Assembly (NCBI GenBank): GCA_014983025.1
Contig: JADCLP010000004.1
Location: forward strand, 81,649 to 145,648
Source of the DNA: Erythrobacteraceae bacterium E2-1 Yellow Sea
GTDB taxonomy: Bacteria > Pseudomonadota > Alphaproteobacteria > Sphingomonadales > Sphingomonadaceae
DNA length: 64,000 nt
Reading direction: 5' to 3'
The translations under genes were made by a program, and so were the position numbers. The notes beneath the pieces are model-generated. The model searched no databases. It had not been told where the DNA came from and was given only the letters and a program-made list of their open reading frames with translations. Below, piece after piece: positions 56,362 through 64,000 of this stretch; positions within the stretch are counted from its first letter, which is position 1, and each line of letters starts with the position of its first letter.

Positions 56362-58212
56362 CTAAGTTGTTCGTACCGAATTCACAAAACCTTGCGCTTG
56401 TGAACCCAATCCGCTTGCCTGCTCATGCAGTCCACTGGCAGATTCCAGCAATTGTTTTGCAGCGTTCCCGGCCGCGCTGGCCATTTTCCGAACGCGCTCA
56501 AATTGGTCATTGACCGCATTCGCACCGGCGGCAGCCAAGTCCAGGTTGCGCGCGAGGTCCCGACTGGCGACAGATTGTTCATCCACTGCCTGTGCAATGC
56601 CGGTGACGTTTTCTTCGACCTGGAAAATATGATCGGAGATCAGGTGCAACGCCTCCACGCTTGAATGGGTGGAATTCTGCATTGCCTTGATCTGCTCCGT
56701 TACTTCCTCGGCGGCATTTTGGGTCTGGCGGGCCAGTTCCTTGACCTCGGATGCCACCACAGCAAAGCCGCGCCCAGCTTCGCCACCGCGCGCTGCCTCA
56801 ATGGTGGCATTGAGTGCGAGCAGGTCGGTACGCTGGGCAATCGATCCGATCAATTCCACCAGCTGATTTGCCCGATCGGCAGTGGTGGTCAGGCTGGTGA
56901 TGGCAGAATCGGCGTTTTCGGCAGATCGGCGCGCACCGCGGGCCAGTTCTGCCGATTTTGCAGCTTGCCGACCTATTTCGGCAATTGACATGGCAAATTG
57001 GTCGGTTGCTGCGGCTGCCGCATTTACCCCCCGTGTGGTGTCATTCAGCGAGCTGCCCACTTCATGCACAATCTGCGCAGATTCCTTGGCATTATTTGCC
57101 ATGTCGCGGGCGGTGGAATGCAGCTGATTTGATGCGCTGGCGACGTGGGTGACCACATCGCCGACACCAAATTCGAACTTGTCGGCCAGCCTGTTCAGCG
57201 CGGCGGAATGTTTCGCCTGATCTTCTTCCTGACGTAACAATTCCTGGCGAGACGCAGCGGCCGCCTGTTCCTGCAAATGCGCCAGCTCCAAAGTGTGATC
57301 GCGAAAGACTGTCAGTGCGCGGGCCATGGCGCCGATTTCGTCGCTGCGTTTCTGCCCGGGTATGGACACCAGGTCATCGCCATCAGCAAGCCCGGTCATC
57401 GCTTCAGTAATTTGACCGATCGATCCCGCGATGTGCCGGGCAAGAAAGCGTGCGCTCAGCAGCACCGCAGCCATTCCCATCGCAATCAGCAGGATGGCAA
57501 TGATCGACGCAAAGAAGTTAAATTCCTTAAGGTCAGCACTGGATTGCGCGGATAATTTGACCAGTCCGGCCTCTACCCCCCGTGCCTGATCAGCCAATAA
57601 CTCGCCGCTTAACGCTATGGCTTCAGACAATCCTTCAGAACTGGTTGTAAGCCCGTTTTGTTCGACAGAGCTTCGTAATGCTCTCAGCTCAGCTTCGAAA
57701 CCTTCTACCTGAACCTTCAGCCAGTCGATATCTTCCAGCGATCCCGATCCGCTTTGCGCTGCCTTATCCTGTGTCTGCGATAAACGCTCTTTTGCCCTGG
57801 TCAGCGTGGCAAATGCATGATCGATTTGCGCAAAGTCGCCTGTGGCAGCAAAGCGGGATGCATAAAAACGGCTGTCGGCAATACTGGTGGTCAATTCTGC
57901 CGAAGCCAGGGTCCCGCTGGCAATGATCGCGTCTTCCTGGCTACGGCGACCCATTTCCAGAAATACCAGCGACATAACCAAGCCGAGTGAAATCAGGATC
58001 GAGCAAATGCAGATTGCGACCAGTCGTACCCGGCCGCCGATTGACTGGGTTTGTTCAATCCATGCGCGCTGGAGCCGTTTTACGGCAGAGCCGATGGTTC
58101 TGGTGAACGAAATTTTTCCTGGCCGATCGGTTGCGGTTGGCGTTTTACCCTGGTGCTTCGTTCGATTATCCGGCTTTGCGTGCGGTAATCCAATCCAGTC
58201 TGGCCCTGACAC
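56362..58212 (-). CDS. Methyl-accepting chemotaxis protein
   Basis: A 616-residue receptor with one N-terminal helix ([19 protein letters not shown]), a roughly 170-residue periplasmic sensor region, a second helix ([16 protein letters not shown]), a HAMP linker and the signalling domain with [20 protein letters not shown] and [13 protein letters not shown]. No CheB/CheR-binding pentapeptide is visible at the C-terminus. The start is a GTG at 58212; its N-terminal 50 residues are not typical and a later start is possible. No che or fla genes are nearby, and a CtrA-like site lies upstream. Confidence 0.88.
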   Translation of the reverse strand: MSGPDWIGLPHAKPDNRTKHQGKTPTATDRPGKISFTRTIGSAVKRLQRAWIEQTQSIGGRVRLVAICICSILISLGLVMSLVFLEMGRRSQEDAIIASGTLASAELTTSIADSRFYASRFAATGDFAQIDHAFATLTRAKERLSQTQDKAAQSGSGSLEDIDWLKVQVEGFEAELRALRSSVEQNGLTTSSEGLSEAIALSGELLADQARGVEAGLVKLSAQSSADLKEFNFFASIIAILLIAMGMAAVLLSARFLARHIAGSIGQITEAMTGLADGDDLVSIPGQKRSDEIGAMARALTVFRDHTLELAHLQEQAAAASRQELLRQEEDQAKHSAALNRLADKFEFGVGDVVTHVASASNQLHSTARDMANNAKESAQIVHEVGSSLNDTTRGVNAAAAATDQFAMSIAEIGRQAAKSAELARGARRSAENADSAITSLTTTADRANQLVELIGSIAQRTDLLALNATIEAARGGEAGRGFAVVASEVKELARQTQNAAEEVTEQIKAMQNSTHSSVEALHLISDHIFQVEENVTGIAQAVDEQSVASRDLARNLDLAAAGANAVNDQFERVRKMASAAGNAAKQLLESASGLHEQASGLGSQAQGFVNSVRTT

Positions 58213-58299
58213 TTCTATGTACCCCTGATTTGCTGCCGGACAATCCGGCGTTAATCTGGCCGGCGGTGAGTTGGCCCCGAACCGGTGCGGTTTTTGTGG

Positions 58300-58314
58300 T
58301 TAAATTTTGGCTAA
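58300..58314 (-). promoter_or_regulatory. Possible CtrA site upstream of the chemoreceptor
   Basis: TTAA at 58300-58303 and CTAA at 58311-58314 have 7 bases between them, one mismatch from the TTAA-N7-TTAA consensus, with the usual C after it. It lies about 88 bases upstream of the receptor start. CtrA controls motility genes in many alphaproteobacteria. Confidence 0.35.
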
Positions 58315-58439
58315 CTTCAGGCCGATGGGCCAAGTAATTCCACTACGCGACCTGAGTATGTCCAACGCACGACAAGAAAGTTACTCATTTGACTTATTTG
58401 TACGCCAAACAGGCCGTCAAAGCTAAAAATTGATTCGAA

Positions 58440-58835
58440 TCAAACCAGCCCCAGCTTTGCCAGTTCTTTCACCATGGCAGGCGGCATCACTGCATCCGGG
58501 TCTGCGCCTGCTGCCAGATCGCGGGGCGCATCTTCATCCTTCAGATAACGCCAGCCCTGATGGGCACGTTTGGGGCGCGGTTCGACCGGGATCAGTTTGC
58601 GTTCCAGTTTGATCCACCAGCGGCCATCGGGCTTTTGCTCAAACCCGATCAATGGGCTGCGGCCAATAATGGTGTGTTCGAATATCCAGAACAGCGATCC
58701 GCCCTGCATTTCCTCATGCCGTTTGGGCAGATATCGTGTGGTCAGCCGCATTTCTTCCGGGCCTTCATCAAACCAATTGCGCACTTCTGCGCGGCTTTTG
58801 GCGCCAAAGGCAATCTTGGTCAGGTGAAGCGGCAT
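58440..58835 (-). CDS. DUF1489 family protein
   Basis: A 131-residue soluble protein of the DUF1489 family, recognised from MPLHLTKIAFGAKSRAEVRNW, RYLPKRHEEMQGGSLFWI and KRAHQGWRYLKDEDAP. The family is almost confined to alphaproteobacteria and has no assigned function. It starts 38 bases downstream of mgtE on the same strand and may be co-transcribed with it. No signal or membrane segment. Confidence 0.85.
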   Translation of the reverse strand: MPLHLTKIAFGAKSRAEVRNWFDEGPEEMRLTTRYLPKRHEEMQGGSLFWIFEHTIIGRSPLIGFEQKPDGRWWIKLERKLIPVEPRPKRAHQGWRYLKDEDAPRDLAAGADPDAVMPPAMVKELAKLGLV

Positions 58836-58873
58836 AAAGGTTACATAGGTGCTTGTGGCTTGCGCTCAAGCAT

Positions 58874-60334
58874 TCAGCCGACCAAGCCACTTGCAACGGC
58901 GAGGCCGAGGAAAGCGAAAAAGCCCATCGAATCGGTGATCATGGTCACAAACACGCTGCTGGCAACGGCCGGATCCTGATCCAGCCTTTCAAAGATTACC
59001 GGCACCAGAACCCCGGCAAGGCCAGCCGTGATGATGTTGATCACCATGGCCAATGCAATCACAGCGCCCAGCATGGGGGTGAAAATCGCGCCCGTCGCCA
59101 GCCCGATCAGCACGGCAATGGTCACGCCGTTGAGCATGGCGACACGCATTTCGCGCCAGACAATGCGCCAGGTGTTGGCCCGCGTCAGCTGGTTGGTGGC
59201 AATGGCACGCACTGCCACCGCCATGGTCTGCGTGCCTGCATTGCCGCCAATGCTGGCCACAATCGGCATCAGCACGGCCAGCGCCACCAGTTTTTCAATT
59301 GCCGCGCCAAAGGCTGCGATAATCAGCGATGCAATCAGCGCGGTGCCCAGATTGGCCACCAGCCAGCGCACGCGCGCGCCATAGGCATCACGGATTGGTT
59401 CGTTAATATCGCCATCGCCCGCACCAGACAGCAGCAGCGCATCCTCGCCCGCTTCTTCGGAAATGATATGGACCACGTCATCCACGGTGATCTGGCCCAC
59501 CAGCCGGTCATTTTCATCAATCACAGCTGCTGAAATCAGGCCGTATTTCTGGAACATCAGCCCCAGTTCTTCCTGATCGGTATGAACCGGGATCAGCGTC
59601 TGGTCGCGCTTCATCACGTCCGACAGGGCGATATTGCGTGGCGCGGTGAGAATCCATGACAGTGCGCATGTGCCGACCGGGTGATGTTTTTCATCTACCA
59701 CGAACACTTCGAAGAATTCACTGCTCAAATCATGCCGCGTACGCAGATAATCGATCAGATCGCCCACGCTCAGATGTTCCGGCACCGCGACAAAATCGCG
59801 GTTCATCAGTCGTCCGGCGGTTTCTTCTGGATAGGATAGCGCGCTTTCAATGGCGGCGCGGTCTTCCACGTCCATTTCCGCCAGAACGGCGCGCTGGTCA
59901 TCCTCGTCCAGATCTTCAATCAGCTGGACGGCGTCATCTGTATCAAGCTGTTCGGCGATGGTGGCGACGTCTTCGGGCGTCAGCGCCTCCATCATGTCCT
60001 CACGAACATAATCGTTCAGCTCGGCAATCACATCACCCGACATCAGATCGGTGATGGCGGCAGCCAGCTGGCCACGCTCATCCCGGTCCATCAGCTCAAG
60101 CAAGTCGGCAATATCGGCCGGGTGCAGCGGTTCGACCAGATCGTAAACCGCGCCCTTGTCCCCTTCCTCCAGCGCTTCGCGCACGGAACGGACATATTCA
60201 GGTTTCAGCCGGTTTTCCTCGTCATGCCGATCATCATCGATGCGGTCATCCGGGCGCGCGCCTTCCTCTGCCGGAATATCGGCAGTGTCTGCTTCCAGCA
60301 GGTCCAGATCAGGGTCCAGCGCGGGATCGGTCAT
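58874..60334 (-). CDS. mgtE: Magnesium transporter MgtE
   Basis: Mg2+ channel of 486 residues with the cytosolic N domain (LVEPLHPADIADLLELMDRD), two CBS domains (about residues 175-300, MNRDFVAVPEHLSVGDLIDY) that sense Mg2+, and five membrane helices at the C-terminus with VASIGGNAGTQTMAVAVRA, where GNAGTQ lines the pore. The layout is complete. It is followed by DUF1489 and is divergent from a cyclophilin. Confidence 0.95.
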   Translation of the reverse strand: MTDPALDPDLDLLEADTADIPAEEGARPDDRIDDDRHDEENRLKPEYVRSVREALEEGDKGAVYDLVEPLHPADIADLLELMDRDERGQLAAAITDLMSGDVIAELNDYVREDMMEALTPEDVATIAEQLDTDDAVQLIEDLDEDDQRAVLAEMDVEDRAAIESALSYPEETAGRLMNRDFVAVPEHLSVGDLIDYLRTRHDLSSEFFEVFVVDEKHHPVGTCALSWILTAPRNIALSDVMKRDQTLIPVHTDQEELGLMFQKYGLISAAVIDENDRLVGQITVDDVVHIISEEAGEDALLLSGAGDGDINEPIRDAYGARVRWLVANLGTALIASLIIAAFGAAIEKLVALAVLMPIVASIGGNAGTQTMAVAVRAIATNQLTRANTWRIVWREMRVAMLNGVTIAVLIGLATGAIFTPMLGAVIALAMVINIITAGLAGVLVPVIFERLDQDPAVASSVFVTMITDSMGFFAFLGLAVASGLVG

Positions 60335-60438
60335 GCGCGTGGTCTAGGCATGGGGGCATGAAAAGCAAGCGTGGTGTGTGCTTGGGGGTGACTTGAGAAG
60401 ACAAGTGATTATATCCGCCGCCAACACAGGAGATTTAC

Positions 60439-60903
60439 ATGAGTGAACAGACGCTGACCTTTACCCTCGACACTGGCAATGGAGAGGGCGGCGATGTCGT
60501 GATCAAGCTGCGCCCCGATCTGGCGCCGGGTCACGTCGAACGGATTACCGAGCTCGCCAAGGAAGGTTTTTATGATGGCGTGGTGTTCCACCGCGTGATC
60601 CCCGGCTTTATGGCGCAGGGTGGCGACCCTACGGGCACCGGCATGGGCGGCAGTGAAAAGCCAGACCTGAAGGCCGAATTCAACGCTGAACCGCATGTGC
60701 GCGGTGTGTGTTCCATGGCGCGTTCCAGCTTCCCCGACAGTGCGAACAGCCAGTTCTTCATCTGCTTTGACGATGCCCGCTTCCTGGACAATCAATATAC
60801 TGTCTGGGGTGAAGTTACCGAAGGCATGGAACATGTCGACGCGCTGCCCAAGGGCGAGCCGCCGCGTGCACCCGGCAAGATCGTGAAGGCGACGGTTTCG
60901 TAA
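60439..60903 (+). CDS. Cyclophilin-type peptidyl-prolyl isomerase
   Basis: A 154-residue single-domain cyclophilin with FHRVIPGFMAQGGDPTGTGM, MARSSFPDSANSQFFI and an LDNQYTVWGEV segment, matching bacterial cytoplasmic PPIases. No signal peptide is present, so it is cytoplasmic. An ACAGGAG site precedes the ATG. A strong terminator at 60933-60958 follows it, isolating it from miaB. Confidence 0.95.
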   Translation: MSEQTLTFTLDTGNGEGGDVVIKLRPDLAPGHVERITELAKEGFYDGVVFHRVIPGFMAQGGDPTGTGMGGSEKPDLKAEFNAEPHVRGVCSMARSSFPDSANSQFFICFDDARFLDNQYTVWGEVTEGMEHVDALPKGEPPRAPGKIVKATVS

Positions 60904-60932
60904 GCCACTTTTTGCATTAGAATTTACGGGGA

Positions 60933-60958
60933 GGGCGGCCATGCGCCGCCCTTTTCAT
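60933..60958 (+). terminator. Rho-independent terminator after the cyclophilin gene
   Basis: GGGCGGC (60933-60939) and GCCGCCC (60945-60951) pair around a 5-base loop and are followed by TTTTCATT. Confidence 0.9.
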
Positions 60959-60996
60959 TGAACACGGCGCATGAATGACATAAAGGCGCTCCCTTC

Positions 60997-62337
60997 ATGA
61001 AACCCATCGATCCCCCAAAGACCTACAGGGTCAAAAGCTTCGGCTGCCAGATGAACGTCTATGATGGCGAGCGTATGGCAGAGCTGTTGGCGACGCGCGG
61101 CATCACGCCCGCAGCCGATGGGGAAGATGCCGATCTGGTGGTGCTGAACACCTGCCATATCCGTGAAAAGGCGGCGGAGAAGGTCTATTCCGATATTGGC
61201 CGGCTGACCAAGGGCAAGACGCAGAAAAAGGCACCGATGATCGCGGTGGCTGGCTGTGTTGCGCAGGCCGAGGGGGAGGAGATCATGGCGCGCGCCCCGG
61301 CGGTGAGCATGGTCGTGGGCCCGCAAGCCTATCACCGCCTGCCTGAAATGCTGGACAAGGCGGTGCAGGGCGAACGGATCACCGATACCGATATGCCCGC
61401 CATCGCCAAATTTGACAGCCTGCCGCAGCGCCGCCGCAGCGCGCCGGGTGCCTTCCTGACGGTGCAGGAAGGGTGCGACAAATTCTGCACCTATTGCGTG
61501 GTGCCCTATACACGTGGTGCAGAAATCAGCCGTCCTTACAGGGATTTGATCATCGAAGCGCAGAAACTGGTTGAGGCTGGTGCGCGCGAAATCACCCTGC
61601 TGGGGCAGAACGTCAACGCTTGGTCTGGCGAGGATGTGAAGGGTGCGGCCATCGGCCTGGCGGCCCTGATCCGCGATCTGGCCAAAGTGGATGGGTTGCG
61701 ACGCATCCGCTACACCACCAGCCATCCCAACGACATGGATGATGCGCTGATTGCCGCCCATGGTGAGGTGGAAAAGCTGATGCCCTATCTCCACCTGCCG
61801 GTGCAGAGCGGCAGCAATCGCGTGCTGAAAGCCATGAACCGCAGCCACACGGCGGAAAGCTATCTCAAGCTACTCGAACGTTTTCGTGAAGTGCGGCCCG
61901 ATATTGCGCTGTCGGGCGATTTTATCGTCGGTTTTCCGGGTGAAACCGAGGCGGAATTCGAAGAAACGCTCAGCTTGGTCGATGCGGTGAAGTATTCCGC
62001 TGCCTATAGCTTCAAATATAGCCCACGCCCCGGCACGCCCGCCGCGACGATGGAGGGGCAGATTGCAGCAGAAGTGATGGATGAACGGCTGCAACGCCTG
62101 CAATCCGCGCTCAATCGCGATCAGCTGGCCTTCAATCAGGCAAGCATTGGCAAAACCTGCGATGTGCTGGTGGAACGCCGCGGCAAGTTTGATGGGCAAT
62201 GGCTGGGCAAATCGCCCTGGCTGCAAAGCGTGTGGTTTGAAGGCGACGTCGAAATCGGCGATTTGGCGCGCGTTACACTGGCTGAAGCAGGCCCCAATTC
62301 GATCCGGGGCGAGCTGTTGCAACCGGCGCTTGCCTGA
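60997..62337 (+). CDS. miaB: tRNA-2-methylthio-N6-dimethylallyladenosine synthase
   Basis: Radical-SAM methylthiotransferase that finishes ms2i6A at position 37 of tRNA. The 446-residue protein has the N-terminal UPF0004 cysteines (GCQMNVYD, LNTCHIREKA, GCVAQAEG), the radical-SAM CDKFCTYCVVP (Cys motif CxxxCxxC) and the TRAM tail. All iron-sulfur ligands are present. It precedes phoH, the usual neighbour. Confidence 0.96.
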   Translation: MKPIDPPKTYRVKSFGCQMNVYDGERMAELLATRGITPAADGEDADLVVLNTCHIREKAAEKVYSDIGRLTKGKTQKKAPMIAVAGCVAQAEGEEIMARAPAVSMVVGPQAYHRLPEMLDKAVQGERITDTDMPAIAKFDSLPQRRRSAPGAFLTVQEGCDKFCTYCVVPYTRGAEISRPYRDLIIEAQKLVEAGAREITLLGQNVNAWSGEDVKGAAIGLAALIRDLAKVDGLRRIRYTTSHPNDMDDALIAAHGEVEKLMPYLHLPVQSGSNRVLKAMNRSHTAESYLKLLERFREVRPDIALSGDFIVGFPGETEAEFEETLSLVDAVKYSAAYSFKYSPRPGTPAATMEGQIAAEVMDERLQRLQSALNRDQLAFNQASIGKTCDVLVERRGKFDGQWLGKSPWLQSVWFEGDVEIGDLARVTLAEAGPNSIRGELLQPALA

Positions 62338-62457
62338 CTTTCTGCCTGAGGCTTTTGCGTGACAATCAGGTGACTTTCCACTGCCATCTGCGGCCCCCTT
62401 CCTTGCGCAATGCATTTTCGACCATAGATTTATCCCATAACGACTCGAAAGGAGCGC

Positions 62458-63489
62458 ATGGGACGTAGACCTTCCAAAGCCGGTGATCCGGTGCTCTCGC
62501 CCGATCCCGTCCCCGCACGTGCTATCCGCCGCGCCAAGGCGGAGATGAGTTTTGAGGATCAATCGCTCCTCGGTACTTTATTCGGACAATTTGATGCCAA
62601 TCTGGTGCAGGTGGAAAACCGGCTGGGCGTGTTTATCTCTGCCCGCGGTGACCAGCTGATGATTGAAGGGCCAGAGGATAGCGTGGCCCGCGCGCGCGAT
62701 GTGCTGCAGGCCATGTATGATCGGCTGGCCATGGGGCAGGATCTGGACGCAGGCGCGATTGAATCGCTGATCGCCATGTCGAATGAACCGACGCTGGAAG
62801 GCATCATCAATGGCGATCTGGATGCGCCGCCGGTGATGATCCGCACGCGCCGCAAGACCATTGTCCCGCGCAGCGCGGGGCAGATCCCCTATATGCGGCA
62901 TCTGGCGCGAGAGGATATTATCTTCGCCCTTGGCCCGGCGGGTACGGGCAAGACCTATCTGGCCGTGGCGCAGGCCGTCAGCCAGCTGATTTCGGGCAGT
63001 GTGCAGCGCCTGATCCTGTCCCGCCCGGCGGTGGAGGCGGGGGAAAAGTTGGGCTTCCTGCCCGGCGATATGAAGGAAAAGGTCGATCCTTATCTGCGCC
63101 CGCTTTACGATGCGCTGTTCGATTGTATGCCGCCTGAACAGGTGGAACGGCGGCTGGCATCGGGCGAGATAGAGATTGCGCCCATCGCCTTCATGCGCGG
63201 GCGCACGCTGGCCGATGCCTTTGTTATTCTGGACGAGGCGCAGAACACCACGCGCGAACAGATGAAAATGTTCCTGACCCGCTTTGGCCAGAACAGCCGC
63301 ATGGTGGTCTGCGGTGATCCCAAACAGGTCGATATTCCCGGTGGCGACCGCATGAGTGGCCTTGCCGATGCGGTTAACCGGCTGGAGGGGGTGGAAGGCA
63401 TTGCCGTATCCCGCTTCACCTCCGCCGACGTGGTCCGCCACCCGATCGTGGGCCGGATTGTCGAAGCCTATGAGGGCACAGGGGAGTAG
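62458..63489 (+). CDS. phoH: PhoH-like ATPase
   Basis: A 343-residue PhoH protein with an N-terminal KH-like region, Walker A GPAGTGKT near residues 159-166 and Walker B FVILDEAQNTT. The family is linked to phosphate starvation and RNA metabolism. It usually lies between miaB and ybeY; here a palindromic repeat and an opposite-strand fragment follow instead, so ybeY is not in the expected place. An AAAGGAGC site precedes the ATG. Confidence 0.93.
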   Translation: MGRRPSKAGDPVLSPDPVPARAIRRAKAEMSFEDQSLLGTLFGQFDANLVQVENRLGVFISARGDQLMIEGPEDSVARARDVLQAMYDRLAMGQDLDAGAIESLIAMSNEPTLEGIINGDLDAPPVMIRTRRKTIVPRSAGQIPYMRHLAREDIIFALGPAGTGKTYLAVAQAVSQLISGSVQRLILSRPAVEAGEKLGFLPGDMKEKVDPYLRPLYDALFDCMPPEQVERRLASGEIEIAPIAFMRGRTLADAFVILDEAQNTTREQMKMFLTRFGQNSRMVVCGDPKQVDIPGGDRMSGLADAVNRLEGVEGIAVSRFTSADVVRHPIVGRIVEAYEGTGE

Positions 63490-63508
63490 GGTTTCTTGTT
63501 ATTCGTCA

Positions 63509-63549
63509 CCCCGGACTTGCCTGCCACTGTGCAGGCAGGGGATCCGGGG
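63509..63549. repeat. Intergenic palindromic repeat
   Basis: CCCCGGA (63509-63515) and TCCGGGG (63543-63549) form outer arms, and GCCTGC and GCAGGC (63519-63524, 63531-63536) inner arms. The opening GTCACCCCGGACTTG is a form I know from dispersed palindromes of sphingomonads and other alphaproteobacteria. No second copy is in the window. Confidence 0.65.
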
Positions 63550-63614
63550 ACCCGCTGTTGACCGTGCCAAAGAAGTAAGTGGGATCCTGTCTTGATGGCC
63601 AGGATGACCAGTTC

Positions 63615-63938
63615 CTATATCCGAGGCGCGAGCATCCAGCCGACATAAATTTTGCCGTTTTCCTGCGCACGGGAAAATTGGAACACCAAGCCTAATTGTT
63701 CACGGCCCGGACCATAGAGAGCGCCACGGAAGGTGCCGATTTCAATGTTGGTGGCTGCCGCATCAACTATCGAGCCTTCAAATATATTGGTTTGCGGATT
63801 TAGCGTACCCAGAAGGCGTACTTCCCCTATGAATTCTGCCGCATTATTTACATTCTCATATAGGAAAAAACTGCCATTCACGCCCTTGCCCGTGTTGGTA
63901 ATTCCCTTTGTAGTCAGGGAAATTGACGTGACCCCCAA
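63615..63938 (-). CDS. TbpB-like C-terminal barrel fragment, 5' end uncertain
   Basis: About 107 residues. GSFFLYENVNNAAEFIGEVRL and FRGALYGPGREQLGLVFQF have the rhythm of the C-terminal eight-stranded barrel of transferrin-binding-protein-like lipoproteins, a weak assignment. The only start is a TTG at 63938 with no visible signal. The same frame is open above it to the window edge, except for one TGA two codons before the TTG (63942-63944), so this may be the broken 3' end of a longer gene. It lies on the strand opposite to phoH. Confidence 0.4.
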   Translation of the reverse strand: MGVTSISLTTKGITNTGKGVNGSFFLYENVNNAAEFIGEVRLLGTLNPQTNIFEGSIVDAAATNIEIGTFRGALYGPGREQLGLVFQFSRAQENGKIYVGWMLAPRI

Positions 63939-64000
63939 CCTTCATCCAGTTGCGATTAGAGTCTCGGCATCGTTGTTGCCCAGCTGGGCAGGTGAAGCAA

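Noticed and set aside
56330..56372. GAACAAC and GTTGTTC pair around the nudC and chemoreceptor stops
   Set aside because: A weak 7-base stem with a long loop and no clear T tract; not convincing as a terminator.
60955..61848. 297-codon minus-strand open frame inside miaB
   Set aside because: Antisense to the conserved MiaB cysteine motifs; no supporting features.

Overview
The window is an ordinary, densely packed chromosomal segment of an alphaproteobacterium, most likely a member of the Sphingomonadales close to Erythrobacteraceae. This rests on recognition of the proteins and of alphaproteobacterial gene blocks (plsX-fabH-ihfA-merR, the five-gene atpHAGDC operon without the Fo genes, DUF1153, DUF1489 and DUF2794 proteins, CobT, DUF721 next to mutY) and on moderately high GC content. 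No database search was possible, so the genus is inference. I see no rRNA, tRNA, insertion sequence, prophage or CRISPR array.

Layout. 1-2459: the 3' end of malate synthase G, a PilZ protein and a repeat-like hypothetical. 2469-8060 (minus): an outer-membrane and maintenance block lptD-surA-pdxA-rsmA. 8178-11663 (plus): pepA, a 34-bp tandem repeat, holC, ndk and a methanethiol methyltransferase-like membrane enzyme. 11671-13360 (minus): purM-purN. 13433-16469 (plus): a DUF2066-like protein, hdaA, cysE and DUF2794. 16538-19428 (minus): a membrane protein, a short-chain dehydrogenase and gph. 19482-21131 (plus): glmU and a small HNH protein. 21162-23691 (minus): a SciP-like DUF1153 protein and a prolyl oligopeptidase. 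23819-28547 (minus): atpHAGDC. 28866-30437 (minus): a membrane-anchored trypsin-like protease. 30518-32652: ada, then azoR and a divergent HxlR regulator. 32678-34237 (minus): a metalloprotease gene split by an in-frame TGA. 34319-41346: priA, DUF4197, transaldolase, cobT and cysS. 41349-42704: a divergent locus of two small unknown genes facing a LexA-like S24 repressor, with an SOS box and two palindromes between them. 42743-47180: an MBL hydrolase, a MAPEG protein, rpmF-plsX-fabH-ihfA-merR. 47216-52770 (minus): smc, two DsbA-like proteins and a DUF721/DciA-like protein. 52800-56331: mutY, a small membrane protein, a serine hydrolase and nudC. 56362-60334 (minus): a chemoreceptor, DUF1489 and mgtE. 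60439-63489 (plus): cyclophilin, miaB and phoH. The end holds a palindromic repeat and a fragment of a TbpB-like protein.

Most genes are housekeeping (envelope biogenesis, purine and fatty acid synthesis, ATP synthesis, DNA maintenance). I found no clear large novel system. The best candidates for something undescribed are the S24-repressor divergent locus with its SOS-type box, the hairpin that buries the ribosome binding site of the membrane protein at 16538-17614, the nonsense-split metalloprotease, and the repeat cluster in front of holC.
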